64,000 nucleotides of DNA from Candidatus Lernaella stagnicola (GTDB lineage Bacteria; Lernaellota; Lernaellaia; Lernaellales; Lernaellaceae): NCBI GenBank assembly GCA_030765525.1, contig JAVCCK010000027.1, positions 300,910 to 364,909 of the forward strand, written 5' to 3'. Numbering within the stretch: position 1 is the stretch's first letter; each line of letters starts with the position of its first letter. Made by a program: the position numbers and the translations under genes. Of this stretch, positions 36,733 through 44,497 are shown piece by piece. The notes below the pieces were generated by a model, which was given only the letters and a program-made list of their open reading frames with translations, did not search any database and was not told the DNA's origin.

Positions 36733-36831
36733 TTATTTTTTCTGCGCGTGTTCATCACATAACTTCTGGTCAAAAGCGCCGCCGAGAATCATTCCCGCCG
36801 CTACCGTTACGAAAACCAGGATGGCAACCAT
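36733..36831 (-). CDS. 32-residue single-helix membrane peptide
   Basis: A small ORF with a near-perfect ribosome site, AAGGAGG then six bases to the ATG at 36831. The product starts MVAILVFVTVAAGMILGGAF, a single membrane helix, then ends in a short charged tail (DQKLCDEHAQKK) with one Cys. The stop lies 12 bp before the second GcvH-like gene, whose own ribosome site sits in the gap. Its placement as first gene of the operon suggests a small subunit of the same membrane complex, comparable in kind to CydX or CcoQ, though not homologous as far as I can see. Confidence 0.7.
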   Translation of the reverse strand: MVAILVFVTVAAGMILGGAFDQKLCDEHAQKK

Positions 36832-36985
36832 TTTTAGCCTCCTTCACTGCGTCGTTCTGCCCCTCTGTAGTACAATGACCGTGCCAAAAAATGCGTTTCT
36901 CGAGTTCGCGGGAGAATTACATCAACAAATACAACCTTTTCAATGGCTTACACTGAATGGCCATTCACCCGGGTTTGTTGTATTT

Positions 36986-37126
36986 TTCTACACACAAAAC
37001 TCGCTGTGTGTAGAATTTCAACACACTTTCAGAAAGCCCGCCGAAATCAGGTCGTAAGGCACTGTATTCGCTATGCTTTTCCCCATGTGATGAATTTATC
37101 AACACACTGTTGAAGTATTCTACACA
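36986..37126. promoter_or_regulatory. Operator-like repeats upstream of the GcvH-like/NrfD operon
   Basis: The region 36832-37320 holds no supported gene. It contains a perfect 10-bp dyad, TTCTACACAC (36986-36995) with GTGTGTAGAA (37006-37015), a third copy of the half-site TTCTACACA at 37118-37126, and a smaller dyad TCAAC/GTTGA at 37099-37113. Their position 155-300 bp before the operon's first start suggests binding sites for a dimeric regulator. Confidence 0.5.
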
Positions 37127-37319
37127 AAAACCGGGTTTCTTGAGCGGTTCGGTAAACGAGAACTTCGAGCCGGAAAACGAGTGCTTTCGGCCTCAAATCG
37201 ACAAATTCATCCTTTAATTAAAGGAAGGCACTTTTCCGATAACTCTTTGGCCGTTTCTTCGGTTGTGGCACGATTCGGCTGCCGGTGTTCGGCATTTGGC
37301 GCAAATTGCCCTACTTTCG

Positions 37320-37640
37320 AGGCTGTTTTTCGACTTTTTGGCGCAGTATCCGCAGTTTATGCAGTTACTCGGCGTCGGTTTTGTCTGGATCAGCCTACAT
37401 TGCGCCGAAATGTGCGGCCCCATCGTGCTCGGCCTCGACCTCGGCGACAGCATGGCTTACCGCGAGTGGGATTCCCTTCGTAAAATCGATAAGTTCCGCC
37501 ATTCAGCCAAGCATATTACCGCCTACCAAGTCGGGCGCTCGATCACCTACGCGATCATCGGCACGGCGGGCGGCACGGCGGTGCTCGTCTTGGCCGGGCG
37601 GGGTTTCGATTTTCGGCGCGAGGTCGGCCTGGCTGAGCGC
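37320..37640 (+). pseudogene. 5' fragment of a TauE/SafE-family (sulfite exporter-like) gene
   Basis: In one plus-strand frame the translation contains PQFMQLLGVGFVWISLHC, AEMCGPIVLGLDLGDSMAY and later ITAYQVGRSITYAIIGTAGG. The LHCAxMCGPI signature is that of DsbD-like TauE/SafE proteins often found beside cbb3 oxidase assembly genes. Only the first ~95 residues match, covering two or three helices. Beyond ~37630 the frame runs into antisense of the heavy-metal-domain fragment, then stops at 37868. The gene is therefore truncated at a rearrangement junction (or an assembly error). There is no convincing start codon with a ribosome site. Confidence 0.6.
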
Positions 37641-37852
37641 GGGCTGGTCGTCGGGTGTTTGCGGGATGATCCCGCAGGCCTGCATTTGCTTGAAGATGTC
37701 GTCCTGGCGGAATGCTTCGGGGTCGCCGTCGCCGACGACTTCCACGAGCATGGCGTGGACGGGCCGGCACCCCGGGCAGCAGAATTCGCCCTCCCCCCGC
37801 ACCGGCAACCCGCACAGCTTGCAGGGGCGAGCTGTCCTAGGTTCTGTAAGAT
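37605..37852 (-). pseudogene. 5' fragment of a heavy-metal-binding-domain gene (P-type ATPase N-terminus-like)
   Basis: The minus-strand frame reads TEPRTARPCKLCGLPVRG, then EGEFCCPGCRPVHAMLVEVV and later IFKQMQACGIIPQ. CxxC...CCxGC is the metal-binding N-terminus of CcoI/FixI-type copper ATPases and related proteins. A stop lies 12 codons before the first Cys with no proper start codon, and the similarity ends after ~80 residues where the sequence meets the opposing TauE/SafE fragment. CcoI and SafE genes are often neighbours, so both pieces may derive from one assembly cluster. Confidence 0.55.
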
Positions 37853-37945
37853 CGCCTATGAATCATGAGTATCGTTTTCTTCTTCAATGCGGGCAAGCGG
37901 ATATATTCCTAACAGGCGTCCAGACTTAGCATCGAGTAAGAGTCG

Positions 37946-38836
37946 CTACTCATCAAACTGGTTGCGATATGCCGCCTCGAATAGTTCGCGCAACAAGTCC
38001 CGGTTTTTTCGGGCGGCGTCTGTTGAAAGCTGAAAGGAGAGCCGCGGTTTTGCTTTCGCGCTCTCCAATACGGGGATGTTCTCGTCTTCAAGCCGGGATT
38101 TCCATGCTGCTTTATCTACGAGCCTTACTTCGACGCGCGCAAATGCCTTTTTCGCACGGAAAAGGACGAAAATCACGCTGCGCCCACCGATTGTCAAACC
38201 GATGTAATATTTGTTGAACTTGATTTGAATGTCCGCATCGATTTCTCGAAGTATGTCGAAACATTCATCAACGATCTTCAACGATTTCTTTGATCCTTTG
38301 TCCTCCCAATACTTTCGGTCGACTTGTTGACCTCCATTGTCATCGTCTTCGTCGTCACCCAATACGATCTCGTCCAAGACCTTCGTAAAACCCAACGTAA
38401 TGTTGTCGCCAATCTGTAATGCGTTCACTTGAAGTGCAATCAACGGAATATGGCTATTGATAATATTGATGACGTTTAAGAACCGGGAGGTGATTTCCTC
38501 TGCCACTAGGACGGCGCAATGATCGAATTGAGGATAACGTTTTCTTTCGATATCCCAGTATTCGATGGTCCTAATGATATGGCTTTCATCAACCGCGCCC
38601 AGCATGATTTCCACCTCGTAGCGCTTCCCGCTGTCGGGGTCCCGAAGCAGAAGGTCTAATCTGCCGGCCTTCGGATGACGTCGCTCTACATCTTTGACTT
38701 CGAGGTCACCTAAACCGAGAATCGTAGGATCTTCAACTATTCGCTCCTGCAACCACTTTTCACTAAATAACGGATGATCTTTCAACTGAACCTTCGTTGG
38801 TTTTACATAACTGAGTTTTTGAGGCATCTGGGTCAC
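37946..38836 (-). CDS. Orphan PD-(D/E)XK nuclease-like protein
   Basis: 296 residues, no signal peptide. The N-terminal half has a restriction-endonuclease-like core: LQERIVEDPTILGLGDLEVK, GRLDLLLRDPDSGKRYEVEI (Asp then E-x-E, candidate catalytic residues near 70-85), and later IRTIEYWDIERKRYPQFDH. The C-terminal half (residues ~180-290) resembles a DUF4268/DUF5655-type region with no motif I can name. Codon and base use is visibly more AT-rich than in neighbours and it is alone between gene fragments, suggesting horizontal acquisition. No methyltransferase or toxin/antitoxin partner is adjacent. It may be a defence or repair nuclease; confidence in the fold is moderate. Confidence 0.6.
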   Translation of the reverse strand: MTQMPQKLSYVKPTKVQLKDHPLFSEKWLQERIVEDPTILGLGDLEVKDVERRHPKAGRLDLLLRDPDSGKRYEVEIMLGAVDESHIIRTIEYWDIERKRYPQFDHCAVLVAEEITSRFLNVINIINSHIPLIALQVNALQIGDNITLGFTKVLDEIVLGDDEDDDNGGQQVDRKYWEDKGSKKSLKIVDECFDILREIDADIQIKFNKYYIGLTIGGRSVIFVLFRAKKAFARVEVRLVDKAAWKSRLEDENIPVLESAKAKPRLSFQLSTDAARKNRDLLRELFEAAYRNQFDE

Positions 38837-38934
38837 CTATAGGTTTGTTATCGACTTGATAATTGTTCTTACTAGATACGACTTGTTGATTAGATGCGCA
38901 ATGGGATTTCTTGGTCGCGTTTTCGGTGTATCCC

Positions 38935-39315
38935 TCACCCCCCGAATTTCTTATCGGCGGCGGCGCGGTTGCGGGCGCGGTAGGCGTCGAGCTTGAGGTG
39001 GCGGGTGGTGGTGTACTCGGGGTAGTAGGTTTTGATCATCTGTTGGCCAGCGGCGGTGCGGCGCATGCGCTCGAAGTCGATCGACAGCCACATGAGAAAC
39101 GAGGTGACGGGCGATTTTTCCAAGTAGGCGGTGAAGTAGCCGTGCGTGGAGTAGGCCGAGCCGCCGGGCACTTCGTTCACGCCCCCGTAGTCCCAGGCGG
39201 CGGGCGGGCGGATACCGACGAAGAGGAAGGCCACCGCGCCGTAGGCCAGCACAAAGCCGCAGATCAGCATCACGACCAGCCACGTTTGCGATTTGGGAGT
39301 TTTGTGTTCGCTCAT
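38935..39315 (-). CDS. Small membrane protein, unrecognised, in a truncated operon
   Basis: 126 residues from the ATG at 39315, which overlaps the stop of the upstream fragment (ATGA). One N-terminal helix (TWLVVMLICGFVLAYGAVAF) is followed by a ~95-residue soluble region (GGVNEVPGGSAYSTHGYFT; MIKTYYPEYTTTRHLKLDAY) rich in aromatic and basic residues. No family is recognised. The gene is probably intact and was the second or later gene of an operon whose upstream part is lost. Confidence 0.6.
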   Translation of the reverse strand: MSEHKTPKSQTWLVVMLICGFVLAYGAVAFLFVGIRPPAAWDYGGVNEVPGGSAYSTHGYFTAYLEKSPVTSFLMWLSIDFERMRRTAAGQQMIKTYYPEYTTTRHLKLDAYRARNRAAADKKFGG

Positions 39316-39456
39316 ATCCGGATCCCCATCTTGGCCACGATGATCGTGACGGCGACCAGCCAAATGATGAAGCCGAGGTACAAGCCCTTGAGCACCAGCG
39401 GGATGCCCGGCTCGGCATGCTCGTCGGCGGCGCCGCCCTCGCCGGTCGGCTTGCGT
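39312..39456 (-). pseudogene. C-terminal remnant of a membrane protein gene
   Basis: In the minus frame directly upstream of the 126-residue gene, a stop at ~39457 is followed by RKPTGEGGAADEHAEPGIPL, then VLKGLYLGFIIWLVAVTIIV and a short end. It has a membrane helix, ends with the ATGA overlap to the next gene, but has no start codon or ribosome site. It looks like the 3' end of a larger gene cut off at the scar boundary. Confidence 0.5.
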
Positions 39457-39770
39457 TAGTGGCGCACGCCTATCTATTTCAAATAACTACGTTTTGTTTT
39501 TACAATAAGGTCGCGATCAAGTTATGTGCCCCATCAATAACCTTTTGTACTCAGCGCTCGTTATCTCAGCAAAATAATCGTTCCCGGATTCGCCCCAACG
39601 TTTCCCCTCCCGGAACAAGAAGCCAAATAATTTGCGTTTTCGAGACTGCATCTTACTTTTCATGCATGCCCCACGGGGGATGGCAACCACAAAAGAAACG
39701 CGATTCGGCCGGCGCTATGCCGACCCATCGCCCATGCAAAGCAAACTGAAGAAAACGAAAGGAATCGACC
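39457..39770. other. Gene-free AT-richer interval upstream of the ThDP enzyme
   Basis: No supported gene, tRNA or strong hairpin is seen. The last ~20 bases hold AAAGGA as ribosome site for the ThDP enzyme. The left part borders the truncated membrane-protein remnant, so a rearrangement endpoint is likely near 39457. Confidence 0.4.
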
Positions 39771-41516
39771 ATGGCCTACGGCGGCAAACTCGTGGCCGAC
39801 GTCTTACGCAACCAGCGCGTCGAATTCCTATTCACCCTGTGCGGCGGGCACATCTCGCCGATTTTCATTGAGGCCAAGCGCGCCGGACTCCGCGTGATCG
39901 ACACCCGCGACGAAAAAAACGCCGTGTTCGCCGCCGACGCCGTGGCGCGTCTCAGCGGGACCCCCGGCGTGGCCGCGGTGACCGCCGGGCCGGGCGTGAC
40001 CAACGCGCTGACGGCCCTGAAAAACGCGCAGATGGCGCAGTCGCCGGTGGTGCTTCTCGGGGGTGCGACCGCCACCTTCCTTAAAGGACGTGGTTCGCTG
40101 CAGGACATCGACCAACTCGCGGTCGTCAAACCGCACGTGAAATGGGCGGCGACGTGTAAGACCGTCCGCGAACTCGTGCCCACCCTGGAGCAAGCGTTTC
40201 AGCGGGCCGTCGACGGAGTGCCGGGGCCGGTGTTCGTCGAGTTGCCGGTCGATCTGCTGTACGACGAAGCGCTCGTGCGGCAGTGGTACGGCGACGCCAA
40301 AACCAAGGGACGCGGGCTCGTGGAAAAAGGAATCAACACCTACCTCGACTACCACGTCAATCGCTTGTTCAGCGGCGGCGATCCAAAAGCCGTCGGACCG
40401 GCGGCGCAGCGGCCGCACGTCACGCCCTCGGCCGGTCAGGTGCGGCGGGCCGCGTTGATGCTCGCCCAAGCCCGGCGGCCGGTGCTGCTGGCGGGCAGCC
40501 AAGCCATGCTCTGCGCGTGCGAAGCCTTCGCGATGGACCACGCCGTCGAGACGCTGCAAATCCCCGTCTACCTCTCGGGCATGGCGCGGGGTCTGCTCGG
40601 TCGAAATCACCCGCTGCAACTGTTTCACAAACGCCGCGAAGCCCTCAAAGAGGCCGACCTGGTGATTCTGGCCGGCGTGCCCAACGATTTCCGGCTCGAC
40701 TACGGCCGCCACATCAGCCGCCAAGCGAAGGTCGTCGCCGCCAACTTCGACCGCGCCGAAATGAACCGGAACCGCCGCCCTACCCTCGGCGTCCAGGCCG
40801 ACCCGGGGCTGTTTCTCATCGCCCTGGCCGACGAAGTCAGCCGTACGCGCCACGACCACGCCCGCGCCTGGCGCGACTGGGCGCGCACGCTGCGCGAACG
40901 CAACGATGCCCGTCAGGCCGACATTGAAAAGCGCGCCGCGGACCCGGTGCCGGGCATCAATCCGCTGCATCTGGCGATGGAAATCGATAAGGCCATGGAC
41001 GATGACAGCGTGATCGTCGTCGACGGCGGGGATTTCGTGGCCTCGGCCTCCTACGTGATGCGACCCCGCGGGCCGTTTCGGTGGCTGGACCCCGGCGTGT
41101 TCGGCACCCTGGGCGTGGGGGGCGGCTTCGCGCTCGGCGCGAAATTGCGGCGTCCCGAAGCCGAAGTGTGGCTCATGTACGGCGACGGCTCGGCGGCCTA
41201 CAGCGTGGCCGAGTTCGACACCTTCGTCCGGCACGACACGCCGGTGATCGCCGTGGTCGGCAACGACGCCTGCTGGTCGCAAATCGCCCGCGAACAAGTG
41301 GAGATCTACGGCGACAGCCTCGCCTGCGACCTGCGCCGCAGCGATTACCACCTGGTCGCCGAAGGCTACGGCGGCAAGGGCCTGCTGCTGAGCGATCCGC
41401 AAGACATCCCGCGCGTGCTCGCCGAAGCCAAACGCATCGCGAAATCCGGCACACCCGTGCTCATCAACGCCCACATCGGCGCGACCGACTTCCGCAAAGG
41501 CTCAATCTCCATGTAA
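39771..41516 (+). CDS. ThDP-dependent enzyme, acetolactate synthase/2-hydroxyacyl-CoA lyase-like
   Basis: 581 residues with the three-domain acetolactate-synthase fold. In the PYR domain the catalytic Glu lies in [18 protein letters not shown] (residue ~48) and is followed by [20 protein letters not shown]. The middle domain covers residues ~215-340. The PP domain has the ThDP/Mg motif [13 protein letters not shown] with VVGNDACW. The N-terminal [12 protein letters not shown] and overall pattern are closest to the ILVBL/HACL group rather than biosynthetic IlvB, and no small regulatory subunit gene is adjacent. A possible reaction is cleavage of a 2-hydroxyacyl-CoA or carboligation of 2-oxo acids. 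It is monocistronic. Confidence 0.85.
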   Translation: MAYGGKLVADVLRNQRVEFLFTLCGGHISPIFIEAKRAGLRVIDTRDEKNAVFAADAVARLSGTPGVAAVTAGPGVTNALTALKNAQMAQSPVVLLGGATATFLKGRGSLQDIDQLAVVKPHVKWAATCKTVRELVPTLEQAFQRAVDGVPGPVFVELPVDLLYDEALVRQWYGDAKTKGRGLVEKGINTYLDYHVNRLFSGGDPKAVGPAAQRPHVTPSAGQVRRAALMLAQARRPVLLAGSQAMLCACEAFAMDHAVETLQIPVYLSGMARGLLGRNHPLQLFHKRREALKEADLVILAGVPNDFRLDYGRHISRQAKVVAANFDRAEMNRNRRPTLGVQADPGLFLIALADEVSRTRHDHARAWRDWARTLRERNDARQADIEKRAADPVPGINPLHLAMEIDKAMDDDSVIVVDGGDFVASASYVMRPRGPFRWLDPGVFGTLGVGGGFALGAKLRRPEAEVWLMYGDGSAAYSVAEFDTFVRHDTPVIAVVGNDACWSQIAREQVEIYGDSLACDLRRSDYHLVAEGYGGKGLLLSDPQDIPRVLAEAKRIAKSGTPVLINAHIGATDFRKGSISM

Positions 41517-41571
41517 CCGCCAGGCTGAGCCTGGACCCAAAACCGAGAGAATCCGCCGACGATGTTGTCAC

Positions 41572-41638
41572 AGCGACCGCTCCCGTTGGTCGCTCGGCGA
41601 GCTTCACACCAAACCGTAGGAGCGACTTTAGTCGCGAC
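41572..41638. repeat. Palindromic intergenic elements (REP-like)
   Basis: Two adjacent elements follow the ThDP gene: stem AGCGACC/GGTCGCT (41572-41578, 41588-41594), and GTAGGAGCGACTTTAGTCGC (41616-41635), where GCGAC and GTCGC pair around a 4-base loop (ttta). The second is very like GTAGGAGCGA-type REP sequences dispersed in other genomes. No gene is supported from 41517 to 41841. Confidence 0.45.
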
Positions 41639-41841
41639 CGGGCAAGGCCCGGTGCTGAAAACGCCAGGGTGGCATAGTCTCACCGCCATCGGCGGGGAGG
41701 CTGTGCGGCTCAGCCTTGGAAAACGGGGACATGTACTTGTTACGTGTCCCGGGTTTTACCGCTCAACCCCGGCCCCTCTTACCCAAAGTGTACTCAACAT
41801 GGGGGGTCGGGCACGGGGCGCACGCGGATTTTAACGAAATA

Positions 41842-41922
41842 CTAAGCGATGATGATCCCGCCAAGAGTCAACGCGATCAGCAACGCCCAAATGGTTCTTT
41901 CAATTAGATTGTTCCAGGTCAT
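41842..41922 (-). CDS. 26-residue single-helix membrane peptide
   Basis: GGGAGG lies 8 bases before the ATG at 41922. The product begins MTWNNLIERTIWALLIALTL and ends GGIIIA: a short amphipathic start and one membrane helix. It lies 120 bp downstream of the CbiO-like gene on the same strand, so it may be the last gene of the metal-uptake operon or stand alone. No known small subunit (such as CbiN) is matched. Confidence 0.55.
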   Translation of the reverse strand: MTWNNLIERTIWALLIALTLGGIIIA

Positions 41923-42041
41923 GATATTTTCCTCCCGGTTGCAACAACTCGAATCGGCGCCGCGACGGGCGCATCTTCTATCTATTAGACGTACGGCGAC
42001 CACCATACATTTCACTCAAAAACAAAAAATGCGGAAGAATC

Positions 42042-42704
42042 TCAAGAAGCGGCGGTAATTTCGCCGTTTTGCATCAACACGACCCGCGAGGTGAGACTCG
42101 CCAGATCTTCCCGGCGATGGGAGATCATCACCCAACCCACTCCGGTGCGTTCCAGCGCTGCGGCGACCCGCTCGCGCGCCTCGGTATCCAGACCGGCGAA
42201 GGGTTCGTCGAGCAGCAGAATTTCGGGTTGCATGGCCAGGATCGTCGCCAGCGCCGCCAAGCGCTTTTCGCCGCCCGATAGTTGATACGTAATGCGATCC
42301 TCGTAGCCGGACAGCCCGACCGCCTCTAGGGTGTCGCGCACGCGCCGCTCAACCTCCGGGCGCGGCAGGCCCAGGTTCAGCGGCCCGAAGGCAACGTCTT
42401 CGGCCACGGTGGGCGAGAAGAGCTGGTCGCCCGAATCCTGAAAAAGCAGGCCGATGCGGCGGCGCACTTCCAGGAAGTCCGCTTCTTCGCGGCGCTTGCG
42501 GCCGAAAATCTCGACGCGTCCGGCCTGGGGTTGCAGCAGGCCGACGATGATGTGGAAGAGTGTCGTCTTGCCGCAGCCGACCGGCCCCAACAGCCCCACG
42601 CGCTCGCCAAGCGACACGGCGAAGTCCAGGCCGTTGAACACGACGCGGTCACCGTAGGCGAAGCACACGCCTTGTAGATTTATCGCCCGAGCGGGCTCGT
42701 CCAT
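42042..42704 (-). CDS. cbiO: Cobalt/nickel ECF-type transporter ATPase (CbiO)
   Basis: 220 residues from the ATG at 42704 (GGGAG upstream), overlapping the CbiQ gene end by 25 bp; a frame from 42773 is unlikely. Walker A LGPVGCGKTT, Q-loop GLLFQDSGDQLF, signature LSGGEKRLAAL, Walker B EILLLDEPFAGLD, and the switch His in MISHRRED. The SGDQLF segment is characteristic of CbiO/EcfA ATPases. It powers import through CbiQ and the substrate-binding CbiM encoded immediately upstream. Confidence 0.92.
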   Translation of the reverse strand: MDEPARAINLQGVCFAYGDRVVFNGLDFAVSLGERVGLLGPVGCGKTTLFHIIVGLLQPQAGRVEIFGRKRREEADFLEVRRRIGLLFQDSGDQLFSPTVAEDVAFGPLNLGLPRPEVERRVRDTLEAVGLSGYEDRITYQLSGGEKRLAALATILAMQPEILLLDEPFAGLDTEARERVAAALERTGVGWVMISHRREDLASLTSRVVLMQNGEITAAS

Positions 42705-43444
42705 TCCCAAACTCCCAGCGCGGTGACCGCCGCCATGAACGCAATGAACGCCGCCGTATCGGCCCGCCGCCAATGCGGATGGCGGTAGGCCGGTAGCGTG
42801 CCGGTAAAGCCGCGCAGCACCATGGCGTCATACACGCGGGCGGCGCGGTCATGGCCGCGCACCATCAAGGTGCCGACAAGGTACGCGTAGCTGCGGTAGG
42901 TGTGCAAGTTCGAACGCGGCACAAAGCAGCGGACTTTCATGGCCCGCCGCAGCCGTTGAAATTCCAGCGCCGCGTCGTGCAGGAAGCGCCACGTAAAAAA
43001 GAAGAGTTGGACCAGCTTGTGCGGCACGTGCAAGTGGGAAAGCCCGTGGGCCACGTTGAAAATCGTGCTCGTGGCGATCAGCGCCGTCAGTGCCAGCAGA
43101 ATCGCGTTCGCCTTGAGGCTGATGTGCCACGCCAGGCGCACGCCGTCGGCGCGAACGGTCAGCGGCCCCAGCGAGTAAAGCGACTCGCCCACACCGCTCA
43201 GCGGCAGCATGACCCAAAGCAACACGATGAACACGTTGAGGGCGACAAGCCGCCGTAGCAGGTGCCGCAGGGGTGGGCGCGCCGCGATCAATAGCGCAAT
43301 CGCCGCACCCATGGCGGCCAGCAACACCGGTGCGGCGTCGGACCCGGCCACGACGACGGCGAATGCGATCGCGGTCAGCAATTTGGCGCGTGAGTCGAGG
43401 CGATGCAGCCAGGTATCGCCGGCGGCAAAAGGTTCGGCAATCAT
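42680..43444 (-). CDS. cbiQ: Cobalt/nickel transporter membrane coupling protein (CbiQ)
   Basis: 254 residues, about five or six helices. It begins with AEPFAAGDTWLHRLDSRAKL, the conserved CbiQ/EcfT N-terminus, and has two coupling-helix motifs, LRRAMKVRCF and YDAMVLRGF (A-R-G type). The ATG overlaps the CbiM stop (ATGA, 43441-43444). It links the ATPase to the metal-binding membrane subunit. Confidence 0.92.
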   Translation of the reverse strand: MIAEPFAAGDTWLHRLDSRAKLLTAIAFAVVVAGSDAAPVLLAAMGAAIALLIAARPPLRHLLRRLVALNVFIVLLWVMLPLSGVGESLYSLGPLTVRADGVRLAWHISLKANAILLALTALIATSTIFNVAHGLSHLHVPHKLVQLFFFTWRFLHDAALEFQRLRRAMKVRCFVPRSNLHTYRSYAYLVGTLMVRGHDRAARVYDAMVLRGFTGTLPAYRHPHWRRADTAAFIAFMAAVTALGVWEWTSPLGR

Positions 43445-44052
43445 GACGCCGCGGCTCCGGCCAGCATCTGCGGGCGCACTTTGCGCAGGAAGGCCACGAG
43501 GAACAACGTCAGCACGCCCTCCGCGCCGGCCAAGGGCAGGTGCGCGAGAAACACGACCTTGGCGGTGGCAACGAAGGCTTGTCCGGTGGTGATCAACACG
43601 AGCATAAGGAGCGCCGCGGCCGCCACGACGCCGACGACACCTGCCGCAAACGCCGCCGCGAGCGCAGTCGTGCGGTTATCGCTCGCGACCCAGCGGCGCA
43701 GCAGATAGTACACCGCGATACCCGGCAGGCCGATCACGCAGGTGTTGACGCCTAAGGTCGTCCAGCCGCCGTAACCGAAGAGAATCGCCTGGAAGGTCAG
43801 CGCCACGAGTACGGCGGGCAGGACGGCGCGCCCCAACAACAGGCCGACCAGACCGATCAACATGAGGTGCATGTGCACCGGGCCGACGGGCACGTGCACG
43901 AAGGAGGCGAGGAAAAAGACCGCCGCCGTCATCGACATCTTGGGTATGTCGCGCGGTTCGGTGGCGGCCAGGCCGAGGCCTACGCCGACCAGCGCCACGA
44001 CGCCGCCGATCACCAAGGTCGGCGCGCCCAATACGCCGTCGGAAATGTGCAA
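43441..44052 (-). CDS. cbiM: Metal-binding membrane subunit CbiM
   Basis: 203 residues with the diagnostic N-terminus MHISDGVL, in which the free amino group and His2 bind the metal, and further conserved His in FVHVPVGPVHMHLMLIG. About six or seven helices. Cobalt (CbiM) and nickel (NikM) forms cannot be separated by eye. No CbiN gene follows; the small secreted protein at 44056 occupies the place where an extracytoplasmic partner would be expected. Confidence 0.92.
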   Translation of the reverse strand: MHISDGVLGAPTLVIGGVVALVGVGLGLAATEPRDIPKMSMTAAVFFLASFVHVPVGPVHMHLMLIGLVGLLLGRAVLPAVLVALTFQAILFGYGGWTTLGVNTCVIGLPGIAVYYLLRRWVASDNRTTALAAAFAAGVVGVVAAAALLMLVLITTGQAFVATAKVVFLAHLPLAGAEGVLTLFLVAFLRKVRPQMLAGAAAS

Positions 44053-44055
44053 CGG

Positions 44056-44394
44056 TTACTCCTGCGTTTTTGCGTCGTCGGGCGTGAGAGTGTATTCGCA
44101 GCGGTGTCCCAGCAGATCTTGGATGACGATTTTTACACCGTACGGACTGCCCTCGACCTCGAACGCAAACTCGCCTTTGTCGTCGGTAACGCCCCGGACC
44201 ATGGTTTTGCCGTGGATGTCCACGATTTTAAGATTGGTTTTCTTCATCGGGCTGCCGTCGTTATAGCATGCCGCGACGCGCACGGTTTTGCCGTCGATCG
44301 CCACCTTCATTTTGGCGGCGTGAGCTAAAGCCATGGTAAACACCGCCATTAATGCCACGGCTACAATTAACCACGTGTGTCTTTTGCTCAGCAT
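44056..44394 (-). CDS. Small periplasmic protein of the cobalt/nickel operon
   Basis: 112 residues from the ATG at 44394 (GAGGGGG upstream). The signal peptide ends around ALAHAA, then a ~85-residue beta-rich domain (MKVAIDGKTVRVAACYNDGS, DIHGKTMVRGVTDDKGEFAF) like the NikL/DUF4198-type or carboxypeptidase-regulatory folds. It ends 3 bp before the CbiM gene and may replace CbiN/NikN or NikL as the extracytoplasmic partner. Confidence 0.75.
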   Translation of the reverse strand: MLSKRHTWLIVAVALMAVFTMALAHAAKMKVAIDGKTVRVAACYNDGSPMKKTNLKIVDIHGKTMVRGVTDDKGEFAFEVEGSPYGVKIVIQDLLGHRCEYTLTPDDAKTQE

Positions 44395-44497
44395 CAACCC
44401 CCTCTTCGCTCCTGGCGGCTACGTTATCCGCAACCAAAGGGAAGGAAAAGAGCCGGCCAGGTCGCTTCGGGCAAAATTGCCGACGAGTGCCGAGCCA

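Noticed and set aside
39828..41474. 548-codon open frame on the minus strand
   Set aside because: Antisense shadow of the ThDP enzyme; His/Arg/Gly-rich product with no motif or ribosome site.
41562..41834. 90-codon frame after the ThDP gene
   Set aside because: Runs through the REP-like palindromes; composition and lack of ribosome site indicate non-coding DNA.
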